The notes beneath the pieces are model-generated. The model had not been told where the DNA came from. It saw only the letters and a list, made by a program, of their open reading frames with translations, and did no database searches. A stretch of DNA of 12,156 bases, from contig DBZX01000099.1 in the NCBI GenBank assembly GCA_002311335.1, positions 5,451 through 17,606 on the forward strand. The letters are read 5' to 3'. A program made the translations under genes and the position numbers. This DNA comes from a bacterium UBP10_UBA1149. Lineage in GTDB: Bacteria; Desulfobacterota; Binatia; UBA1149. Each line of letters begins with the position of its first letter. Within the stretch, counting starts at the first letter, position 1. Shown here one piece after another: positions 1-5,836 of this stretch.

Positions 1-1242
1 TCGGACTGGACCAATCGTTTCTCTTCCGGTGAAGAAATTCGGCAATACCTCGAGATGGTCGCCGACAAGTACGACGTGAGACGCTCTATTCGGTTCAACA
101 CCGAGGTCACCGAGTGCCGATGGCGCGGCGACAGCTGGGAACTGGATCTGTCGGACGGGACGAGCACGCGGGCCGACGTGGTGGTATCAGCCACCGGGGT
201 ACTGCACCACCCGCGCTATCCCGACATTGAAGGTATCGACACCTTCAACGGAGCATGCTTTCACTCGGCGCGCTGGAATCACGACGTCCAGCTGGACGGT
301 AAGCGAATCGGCGTAGTAGGCAACGGGTCGACATCGATACAGATGGTCACAGAGCTGGTCTCCCGCGTCGACACGATGACCATGTTCCAGCGCACCGCAC
401 AGTGGGTCGCCCCCTCGGCGGACAAGGTCTACTCAGATAAATTTAAGAAAGCCCTTCGGTATGTGCCGGGCCTGCAGTTCCTGGTTTACCACGCCCTGCG
501 GATTTTTTTCGAACAGATCGGCGGGCGAGCAGTGATTCGGCCGGGTTGGCAGCGCAGGCAGGTAGCAGCGGCCTGCCGGCGCAACCTCGCAAACGTGCGC
601 GATCCCGAGCTCAAGGCCAAGCTTACGCCCGACTACGAACCCATGTGCAAGCGACTGGTCATGTCGGCCGGCTTCTACGACGCCGTGCAATCGGACAACT
701 GCTCGGTGGTTACCGAGAGCATAGAGCGAATTGAACCGACCGGGGTGCGCACCGCCGACGGCACCCTGCACGAGCTCGATGTACTGGTGCTGGCCACCGG
801 TTTCGACCCCCACGCCTTCATGCGCCCGATGAACCTGGTGGGCGAGAACGGAGTCACCCTCGCCAAAGCGTGGAGCGAGGCGGTAATTGCTTACCGCACC
901 ATAGCGTTGCCTGGCTTCCCGAATTTTTTCATGCCGCAGGGTCCCAACGGACCCGTGGGCAACTACTCGCTTATGTCTGTCGCCGAAACGCAGTGCGACT
1001 ACATAGTAAAGTGCCTCCGCTTGCTGCAGAGCGGAAAGCTGCAGAAAATCTCCCCGAGACCCGAGGTCTGTGCCCAGCTCGAAGAGGAACGCATAAAGGC
1101 GCTGGCCACCTCGGTGTGGAGCACGGGGTGCAACAGCTGGTACCTCGACAAACGCGGCATACCGGCGTTATGGCCATACACGCCCGACCGCTTCAGGCGC
1201 GACCTTAATACACCGCGAATCGCGGAACTGAACGCTTCATAA
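1..1242 (+). CDS. Baeyer-Villiger / flavin-containing monooxygenase, 5'-truncated by window edge
   Basis: This is a flavin- and NADPH-dependent monooxygenase that would insert one oxygen atom into a ketone to give an ester or lactone. The frame is open from base 1, and the first in-frame ATG (55) lies inside conserved sequence, so I treat the gene as partial: 413 residues are visible and about 100 N-terminal residues, including the first FAD-binding GxGxxG, should lie upstream. The Baeyer-Villiger fingerprint FxGxxxHxxxW is intact at 244-276 (FNGACFHSARW). The NADPH-binding Rossmann motif GVVGNGSTS is at 310-336, and the late ATG motif (VLVLATGFDPH) is at 781-813. It ends in TAA, 8 bases before the convergent DUF2855 gene. 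The substrate cannot be told from sequence; cyclic ketones, aryl ketones and steroids are all known for the family. Family assignment is confident, substrate is not. Confidence 0.93.
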   Translation, partial: SDWTNRFSSGEEIRQYLEMVADKYDVRRSIRFNTEVTECRWRGDSWELDLSDGTSTRADVVVSATGVLHHPRYPDIEGIDTFNGACFHSARWNHDVQLDGKRIGVVGNGSTSIQMVTELVSRVDTMTMFQRTAQWVAPSADKVYSDKFKKALRYVPGLQFLVYHALRIFFEQIGGRAVIRPGWQRRQVAAACRRNLANVRDPELKAKLTPDYEPMCKRLVMSAGFYDAVQSDNCSVVTESIERIEPTGVRTADGTLHELDVLVLATGFDPHAFMRPMNLVGENGVTLAKAWSEAVIAYRTIALPGFPNFFMPQGPNGPVGNYSLMSVAETQCDYIVKCLRLLQSGKLQKISPRPEVCAQLEEERIKALATSVWSTGCNSWYLDKRGIPALWPYTPDRFRRDLNTPRIAELNAS

Positions 1243-1258
1243 CCGCGGGTTCAGTCCC
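1224..1258. terminator. Possible bidirectional terminator hairpin between convergent genes
   Basis: A 7-bp perfect inverted repeat (ACTGAAC at 1227-1233, GTTCAGT at 1249-1255) is extended past one A-C mismatch by two G-C pairs (1224-1225 with 1257-1258), around a 15-base loop. It spans both stop codons of the converging genes. There is no T-run on either side, so it is not a classical intrinsic terminator. A competing CGCGG/CCGCG pairing (1221-1225, 1243-1247) exists. The role is inferred from position. Confidence 0.3.
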
Positions 1259-2360
1259 AGGGCGAGAGCAGCCTGCCCACGCTGGGGTCGACGCGGCCCT
1301 CGAGGGTATCGCGATATACCCGCTCCATGGCCTCCGGCCCGCTGCCGCGCCGCAGCTGCAGCCAGCCGTCTGTCCATTCGAGAAACTGCGCGAGCGCGCC
1401 CCCCACTCTCTCCTGGAAGCCGGCGCCACCCCAGTCGCCAAGTCGCTTTTCGGCCTGGGTCGGGGCGAAGAAAAACTCCGGCACTGCGCCCGGCATGTCC
1501 ACGGTATCGCCAGCCTGCTGCCAGTGGGTCACGCCGATCTGTAACGAAAACTTCACGTTGTCGCCACAACGCTCGTGCAAGCTGCGCAGGACAGCAGCGT
1601 TACCGGCCATGTCGACAAAGCCAAGCGGACAGCCGTCGTCTATTTCGTTCAACGCGTCGTAGGTCACCACCTTGTCATAGCAGCCCAGGCCTTCCACGAA
1701 CTCGCTGTTACCCGGCGAGGTGAGGCCGGTAACCGACACCCCAGCCCGGCGCGACAGCGCCCAGGCAAGAGCGATGGCTGTCTTGCTCGAAGCACTGATG
1801 ACGACCACCTCACGGGCACCGCCGAAGTCGCTTTCGGCCAGGTAGTCGTCGGCGAGAAACGACGTCATGAACAAGCCCCTGAAAATCATCAACGCGTCTT
1901 CACGCTCGGCCCCGCCAACGGCCTGGTACAAGGGGTCCGAGGCCACGGGCGTGTACTGCCGGTAGAACAACGCGTGGGCCGACCGGTGTGGCGAAGCGTC
2001 GATTATCACCGACTCGCCTTCGCGCTCAGCCTCGATGAGAAGATGCCGCGACATGGGAAAGAAGCCGAACACGCGCTCGCCCACCGCGACGGCCGGGTGA
2101 CTCGACGCGAGCACGTCGGCAAAACCCATCACCGGTATACGCCCCCAACCCTCATCGGCCGGAAAGAAACCCCAGTAATCCAGCATGTCACCGGCCACCG
2201 CGTAGGTGATGTTGTTAGCGGTCAACGCGAAGCGATCCACGCGAAAAAGCACTCCACCCGCGGGCGGCTCAAGGCTCAGCTCGTTGGTCACGAATTCGCA
2301 GCGCGACCAGTCATCGCGTCGCACCCTGAAATCAAGTCCCTGGTTGTCGGCATCACTCAT
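1251..2360 (-). CDS. DUF2855 family protein (MDR/quinone oxidoreductase-like)
   Basis: The 369-residue protein resembles the DUF2855 family, whose members look like medium-chain dehydrogenase/quinone oxidoreductases but lack an assigned reaction. The N-terminal half carries the GroES-like pattern (FRVDRFALTANNITYAVAGD, then 'WGRIPVMGFADV' and 'GERVFGFFPM'). The second half has a Rossmann segment with VVVISASSKTAIALAWAL, where SASSKTA replaces the usual GxGxxG and is typical of this family. I chose the ATG at 2360 (MSDADNQG). A TTG at 2414 would add 18 residues of low-complexity, poorly family-like sequence, and neither start has a strong ribosome-binding site. The gene diverges from the secreted protein at 2492 and converges on the Baeyer-Villiger gene. 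Members may be NAD(P)H-dependent reductases of enones or quinones, but that is inference from fold only. Confidence 0.85.
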   Translation of the reverse strand: MSDADNQGLDFRVRRDDWSRCEFVTNELSLEPPAGGVLFRVDRFALTANNITYAVAGDMLDYWGFFPADEGWGRIPVMGFADVLASSHPAVAVGERVFGFFPMSRHLLIEAEREGESVIIDASPHRSAHALFYRQYTPVASDPLYQAVGGAEREDALMIFRGLFMTSFLADDYLAESDFGGAREVVVISASSKTAIALAWALSRRAGVSVTGLTSPGNSEFVEGLGCYDKVVTYDALNEIDDGCPLGFVDMAGNAAVLRSLHERCGDNVKFSLQIGVTHWQQAGDTVDMPGAVPEFFFAPTQAEKRLGDWGGAGFQERVGGALAQFLEWTDGWLQLRRGSGPEAMERVYRDTLEGRVDPSVGRLLSPWD

Positions 2361-2491
2361 ATGGCGGCGATACTGCCCCAGTGCCGCTCTTGAGTGAACG
2401 CCTGCCACCCCCAATCGGGGGACAACAGGACAGCGAGCCTTGACGACAGGGCAATACCTGCACTAGTCTCGCGAGCCAGGGGGAACCGCCG
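2361..2491. promoter_or_regulatory. Divergent intergenic region with candidate sigma70-like promoter for the 2492 gene
   Basis: This 131-base spacer separates divergent genes. On the plus strand, TTGACG (2440-2445) and TAGTCT (2464-2469) are spaced by 18 bases and would start transcription near 2476, just ahead of the ribosome-binding site. The -35 match is 5 of 6 and the -10 match 3 of 6, with the key TA....T positions kept. A small hairpin CCCCC-AATC-GGGGG lies at 2408-2421, and a near-direct repeat GACAACAGG/GACGACAGG (2421-2429 and 2442-2450, 21 bases apart) flanks and overlaps the -35. I see no convincing promoter for the minus-strand gene. Confidence 0.4.
2478..2484 (+). promoter_or_regulatory. 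Ribosome-binding site for the secreted mosaic protein
   Basis: AGGGGGA sits 7 bases before the ATG at 2492 and fixes that start, which also gives a complete signal peptide. Confidence 0.7.
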
Positions 2492-4357
2492 ATGCCGGAA
2501 TCTATACCAACCACGCCTCGTAAGCTCAGCTGCTTGTCAATGCTGATCGTCTCGTTACTGCTGACCGCCATCGCCGCCCCCGCCACTCCCGCCCGGGCCG
2601 AGTTACGCCTGGTCGGCAGCGCGGCATTCCGTGTGACCGACGGCTTCGCTGTCATCCAAGAATCGCACCTGTTTTCGAACTTCCTGCCAGCGGGCAACGG
2701 CACGGTGTCGAGCGCCCCCTTCGCGGTCCAGGCCATAACCGGCGGTTCGACGGCGTCGGCTGTACTACCGGCCGCAGCCATGGGCATCTCCCACTACGGC
2801 ATAGGCGTTGACACCTGCACGGAGAACCAGAACGTGTGGTCCTGCGACAACGACGGCTACGACGGCGGTGCCTACGTGCAGTACTGGGACACAATTGCGG
2901 TGCAGTCATCCACGCTGACCGTGGGAACACCGGTCACGGTCACCCTGCACCTGGCGATGAGCTGGAATTCATTCTACCAGGCCAGCTTGGCGACGCTGTA
3001 CGCTGGCGCCAACCGGTTTCGCGCCGTCGTGTCGTCGAGGGATCACGAGGGTGGCGACTTCGACGGACCCGTAGAGGTCACGGTGATAGTGGATGGTACT
3101 TCGAGTTTCGTGTTGCAGTTGGTGGTCAACTCCACGGTGGGTGGCGAAGTCGACATCGCCCTGCTGGACGACTGCGGCTCCGACGCTTCGATCACCAGCA
3201 ATTTCAATTTCACCCCGCCGATACCCGGCGACGCCTACGCGAGCTGCAAGCAGGGGCTGTCTTGGGGCATGAGCGTGGCCACTACTCGTTCGGCCACTCG
3301 TTCGGCAGCCACGGTAGACCTTGTTTCGAGCATCACCGGCAACCCGGTGCCGGGGGCAAGCAACGCGACCACGGCGAACGCGGCCGCCGCCATCCCCACC
3401 GACTCGCTGCTGCCCTGCGCTGACCCCGACGGAACGGCCTGCGACGACCTCAACGCCTGCACCACGGGCGAGACCTGCCAGGGTGGACTGTGCACAGCAG
3501 CGAGCACGACGACCTGCAACGCCCCCGACCTGTGTACGGCGAGCGCCTGCAACCCCACCGACGGGCTGTGCATGGACCAGGCCGTGAGCTGCCTGGCCAG
3601 CGACCAGTGCCACGCGGCCGGCGTGTGCGACACGATGACCGGCCTGTGTTCAGACCCGTCACTGGTCGATGGCAGCGCCTGCGATGACGATGATTTTCTG
3701 ACCTGCGGAGACAGTTGCCAGTCGGGGACGTGCACCCCCGGACAGCTCAACTGCGCGTCGACTACCACGCTGTCGACCACGACAACGACTACGACCACTA
3801 CCCTGCCCGCCCCGGCCCCCTCCTGCGCGGCAGCGCCGCTGCCTTCTTGCAGCACTGGAGCGGTGACAAGCTTCCATCTTCGTGATCACGCGCTGGCGTC
3901 CAAAGACAAGTTAAAATGGAAGCTGGCCAAGGGCACAGCGCTCACCGTGGCCGACCTGGGCACCCCGGCGGGCGACACCGACTACATGCTGTGCGTGTAC
4001 GACAGTGTCTCCCAGTCTACGCAGCTCGTCATCGAACTCCTCGTACCGCCCTCGGCCTCTGCCTGGAAGTGCAAGGGAAGTAAGTGCAGCTACAAGGACA
4101 AGGGCGGCGCCCAGGACGGCGTGCAGCAGGTCAAAGTGGCCGCGGGCAGCGCGGGACGCGGCAAGGCCCAGCTCAAGGGCCGCGGCTCGGGATTGCCGAT
4201 TCCCGGCCCTGACTCGGTCGCCGCCTACTTCGCGGCCGACGACAGCGTGGCGGTGCAACTCGTGAACGACACGGGCACCTGCTGGACGAGCTCATTCACG
4301 GGCACCCACATACGCAAGAACACGGCGGACTTGTTCAAGGCCAAAGCCAAAAACTGA
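2492..4357 (+). CDS. Secreted cysteine-rich mosaic protein with Thr-rich linker and C-terminal module
   Basis: A 621-residue exported protein of unknown function. A signal peptide is clear: basic start, hydrophobic core (LSMLIVSLLLTAIAAPA, about residues 16-32) and a probable cleavage after ARA near residue 37. Residues about 38-308 look beta-strand rich, with few cysteines, and match no family I recognise. Residues 309-421 contain 18 cysteines in CDDLNACTTGETCQGGLC-type spacing, a pattern common in deltaproteobacterial surface proteins and loosely resembling EGF/Dickkopf-like knots. Residues 423-438 are a Ser/Thr linker with nine consecutive Thr. The last about 180 residues form a separate module with paired cysteines (YMLCVYDS, WKCKGSKC, GTCWTSSF) and a Lys-rich end; from memory this module recurs at the C-termini of secreted proteins in Binatota-like genomes. 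A surface adhesin, enzyme scaffold or metal-binding role is possible, but none is shown. Confidence 0.9.
   Translation: MPESIPTTPRKLSCLSMLIVSLLLTAIAAPATPARAELRLVGSAAFRVTDGFAVIQESHLFSNFLPAGNGTVSSAPFAVQAITGGSTASAVLPAAAMGISHYGIGVDTCTENQNVWSCDNDGYDGGAYVQYWDTIAVQSSTLTVGTPVTVTLHLAMSWNSFYQASLATLYAGANRFRAVVSSRDHEGGDFDGPVEVTVIVDGTSSFVLQLVVNSTVGGEVDIALLDDCGSDASITSNFNFTPPIPGDAYASCKQGLSWGMSVATTRSATRSAATVDLVSSITGNPVPGASNATTANAAAAIPTDSLLPCADPDGTACDDLNACTTGETCQGGLCTAASTTTCNAPDLCTASACNPTDGLCMDQAVSCLASDQCHAAGVCDTMTGLCSDPSLVDGSACDDDDFLTCGDSCQSGTCTPGQLNCASTTTLSTTTTTTTTTLPAPAPSCAAAPLPSCSTGAVTSFHLRDHALASKDKLKWKLAKGTALTVADLGTPAGDTDYMLCVYDSVSQSTQLVIELLVPPSASAWKCKGSKCSYKDKGGAQDGVQQVKVAAGSAGRGKAQLKGRGSGLPIPGPDSVAAYFAADDSVAVQLVNDTGTCWTSSFTGTHIRKNTADLFKAKAKN
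3284..3307 (+). repeat. 12-bp in-frame tandem duplication inside the secreted protein gene
   Basis: ACTCGTTCGGCC (3284-3295) is followed directly by ACTCGTTCGGCA (3296-3307). The period is in frame and produces TRSATRSA in the protein, just before the cysteine-rich domain. It looks like a recent slippage or short duplication. Confidence 0.8.
3758..3805 (+). repeat. Thr-codon low-complexity tract encoding an interdomain linker
   Basis: ACN codons in series encode STTTLS followed by nine Thr and LP. Codons are mixed (ACC, ACG, ACA, ACT), so the tract is kept at the protein level and is not a simple DNA microsatellite. Such linkers join extracellular domains and are often glycosylated; that use here is inferred. 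Confidence 0.8.
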
Positions 4358-4363
4358 TTCAGT
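4353..4363. other. Mirrored stop codons in an 11-bp palindrome at a convergent junction
   Basis: ACTGATTCAGT is a perfect inverted repeat centred on base 4358. It contains TGA of the plus-strand gene (4355-4357) and the complement of TGA of the minus-strand gene (4359-4361). The two genes therefore have a one-base gap and no room for a separate terminator. The stem is too short to terminate by itself. Confidence 0.6.
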
Positions 4364-4904
4364 CACCGAAATGTCGGCGGCGCTCGGCATAGAACTCGTC
4401 GGCGGGCTTGAATTCGGGTTCGCCGCCAAACTGTTCCTCGGTGACGCGGCGAAGTTCGTCCTCGCTCATCGCAAAGTCCCAGGGGCGCGCCTGCGGTTGC
4501 TGTACGTGAAAAGGCGAATCGCAGAACACCTCGACCCCGTTGCCATCGGGGTCCTTGAAGTACACCGACCAGGCGTTGCCATGATTCATCGCGTTAACTT
4601 CCGTGGCACGACCGTCGTCCTGCAGGCGCGCGGCCAGCTCCTTGACCTCGGCCAGCGAATCCACGCGGAAGGCCATGTGGTCGTATGTGTTAGAAGCCCC
4701 GTCGCCCCTCACCGGCACGAAGGCCAACTGGTGATGGTCGGTCGCAACCTGGCTGAGAAAAGTCACTTCGACGCCGAGGTCCTGGTCGCCCAGCATGACC
4801 GGTCCGTGGTCACTGACCTCGAAACCAAGCATATCGCGATAAAACCCTATCATTTCGTCCGCGTCGCATACGTACATAACAGCGTGAGACCATCTCAACT
4901 TCAT
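4359..4904 (-). CDS. VOC family protein, extradiol (catechol-type) dioxygenase-like
   Basis: A 181-residue protein of the vicinal oxygen chelate fold with two beta-alpha-beta-beta-beta modules and a C-terminal tail. The metal triad of extradiol dioxygenases appears in order: H7 (WSHAVMYV), H76 (YDHMAFRV) and E125 (GNGVEVFCD). In characterised catechol 2,3-dioxygenases the same His, His, Glu bind Fe(II). Further motifs are FYRDMLGFEV after strand 1 and YFKDPDGNGVEVF near the end, both typical of VOC enzymes. I chose the ATG at 4904 because GGGGGAA lies 8 bases ahead; a GTG at 4934 would add ten unlikely residues. It diverges from the FAH-family gene, fitting a ring-cleavage step in that pathway. 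Glyoxalase or dehydrochlorinase-type chemistry cannot be excluded, because one VOC unit of this length also serves those families. Confidence 0.87.
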   Translation of the reverse strand: MKLRWSHAVMYVCDADEMIGFYRDMLGFEVSDHGPVMLGDQDLGVEVTFLSQVATDHHQLAFVPVRGDGASNTYDHMAFRVDSLAEVKELAARLQDDGRATEVNAMNHGNAWSVYFKDPDGNGVEVFCDSPFHVQQPQARPWDFAMSEDELRRVTEEQFGGEPEFKPADEFYAERRRHFGD

Positions 4905-4912
4905 ATTTTTCG

Positions 4913-4919
4913 TTCCCCC
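4913..4919 (-). promoter_or_regulatory. Ribosome-binding site for the VOC enzyme
   Basis: Read on the minus strand, GGGGGAA ends 8 bases before the ATG at 4904. It decides that start over the upstream GTG at 4934, which lies on the far side of this site. Confidence 0.65.
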
Positions 4920-4980
4920 GGCATTTCCAGCCACTAAGCCTGCATTAAGAGCGCGGCTTATGCTAGAAAAGGCCTCTCGG

Positions 4981-4987
4981 GGAGGAA
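4981..4987 (+). promoter_or_regulatory. Strong ribosome-binding site for the FAH-family gene
   Basis: GGAGGAA lies 6 bases before the ATG at 4994. It is the best Shine-Dalgarno sequence in the window, as expected for the first gene of an operon. Confidence 0.8.
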
Positions 4988-4993
4988 TTATAC

Positions 4994-5836
4994 ATGGCTT
5001 TCAGGCTTGCAAACATCAACAATCGGGCGGTCCTGGTTACCGACAACGGGGTTTACGACCTCGAACGGCACGGCGAGGGCTTCTCTTCCGAACCCATGGA
5101 AGCCATCGCAAGGTACCGCGAACTGCACGACGTAGCGGCCTCGCTCAATGGTTCGCCCGACGCGCAGCTTGACCCGGCAACCCTGGGCCCGCCGGTGCCG
5201 CGGCCACAGAAGGTGCTTGGTATAGGCCTCAACTACAAGGCGCACGCCGAGGAATCGAAGATGGATCTGCCCGAAAACCCGCTGGTGTTCAACAAGCTCA
5301 GCAGTTGCATCGTGGGTCCTTGCGACGACGTTATCGTCTTCGGGCCGACCACCGACTGGGAAGCCGAACTGGTGGTAGTCATGGGTACGCGCGCGCGCGA
5401 CATCGCGGCCGAAGATGCCTGGGACAACATCGCCGGGGTGACCTGCGGGCAGGACATCTCGGAGCGCACCACCCAGTTCGCTTCCCGCCCACCCCACTTC
5501 GACCTCGGCAAGTCCTACGATACCTTCGGCCCCATAGGGCCCAGCATCGTCTCGGTTGACCAGCTCAACGACCCCAACGACCTGGCGCTGACCTGCTCGG
5601 TCAACGGCGAACAGAAACAGAACGCGCGCACCAACGATCTCATCTTCGACGTCCCGGCGCTGGTCGCTTACATCTCGGCCATCTGCACGCTGGAACCCGG
5701 CGATCTCATCTTTACCGGCACACCGTCGGGCGTGGGAGTGATGGCGGGCACCTTCCTGCAGCCGGGCGACGAGGTCACCACGACCATCGAGAGCATCGGC
5801 ACGATGACCAACCGCTGCGTGGCCCGCGGGGAATAG
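4994..5836 (+). CDS. Fumarylacetoacetate hydrolase (FAH) family protein
   Basis: A 280-residue member of the FAH superfamily, which performs metal-dependent C-C bond hydrolysis, decarboxylation or isomerisation of oxo-acids made by ring cleavage. A short N-terminal domain is followed by the catalytic core, with LNYKAHAEE (H84), the metal ligands E123 and E125 in DWEAELVVVMG, D154 in GQDISER, the conserved K173 in GKSYDTFGPIGP, and TGTPSGVG at residues 241-248. All expected metal-site residues are present, so it should be active. Length is normal for the family. It starts with a strong ribosome-binding site, opens the operon, and its stop overlaps the next start. With a hydroxylase next and a ring-cleavage-type enzyme divergent, a role on a meta-cleavage product is likely. 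The exact reaction (fumarylpyruvate hydrolase, oxopentenoate hydratase or a steroid-type substrate) is unknown. Confidence 0.93.
   Translation: MAFRLANINNRAVLVTDNGVYDLERHGEGFSSEPMEAIARYRELHDVAASLNGSPDAQLDPATLGPPVPRPQKVLGIGLNYKAHAEESKMDLPENPLVFNKLSSCIVGPCDDVIVFGPTTDWEAELVVVMGTRARDIAAEDAWDNIAGVTCGQDISERTTQFASRPPHFDLGKSYDTFGPIGPSIVSVDQLNDPNDLALTCSVNGEQKQNARTNDLIFDVPALVAYISAICTLEPGDLIFTGTPSGVGVMAGTFLQPGDEVTTTIESIGTMTNRCVARGE

Larger units (their letters stand above)
4905..4993. promoter_or_regulatory. Divergent control region with a TAAGCC-N14-GGCTTA dyad
   Basis: This 89-base spacer must hold the promoters of both the VOC gene and the four-gene operon. A perfect 6-bp inverted repeat, TAAGCC (4935-4940) and GGCTTA (4955-4960), has half-sites 20 bases apart centre to centre, about two helical turns, as expected for a dimeric repressor or LysR-type regulator. 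A weak plus-strand -10 (TATGCT, 4959-4964) overlaps the right half-site. On the minus strand a perfect TATAAT occurs at 4987-4992 but lacks a -35 at normal spacing. No regulator gene is in the window. Confidence 0.4.

Noticed and set aside
1575..2393. 272-codon plus-strand open frame across the DUF2855 gene
   Set aside because: Shadow of a well-conserved gene on the opposite strand, without motifs or ribosome-binding site.
2408..2421. CCCCC-AATC-GGGGG hairpin as a terminator
   Set aside because: It lies between divergent genes, where no transcript needs to end, and has no T-run. It is kept only as a note in the promoter region.
3758..3805. Thr tract as a DNA microsatellite or phase-variation tract
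   Set aside because: Third codon positions vary (ACC, ACG, ACA, ACT), so there is no uniform slippage-prone repeat.
4371..4937. 188-codon plus-strand open frame across the VOC gene
   Set aside because: Antisense to a gene with a conserved metal triad and a good ribosome-binding site.
4987..4992. Perfect TATAAT on the minus strand as the VOC promoter
   Set aside because: No -35 at 16-18 bases and no TG-N extension; it overlaps the FAH ribosome-binding region and may be chance. It is mentioned only within the control region entry.
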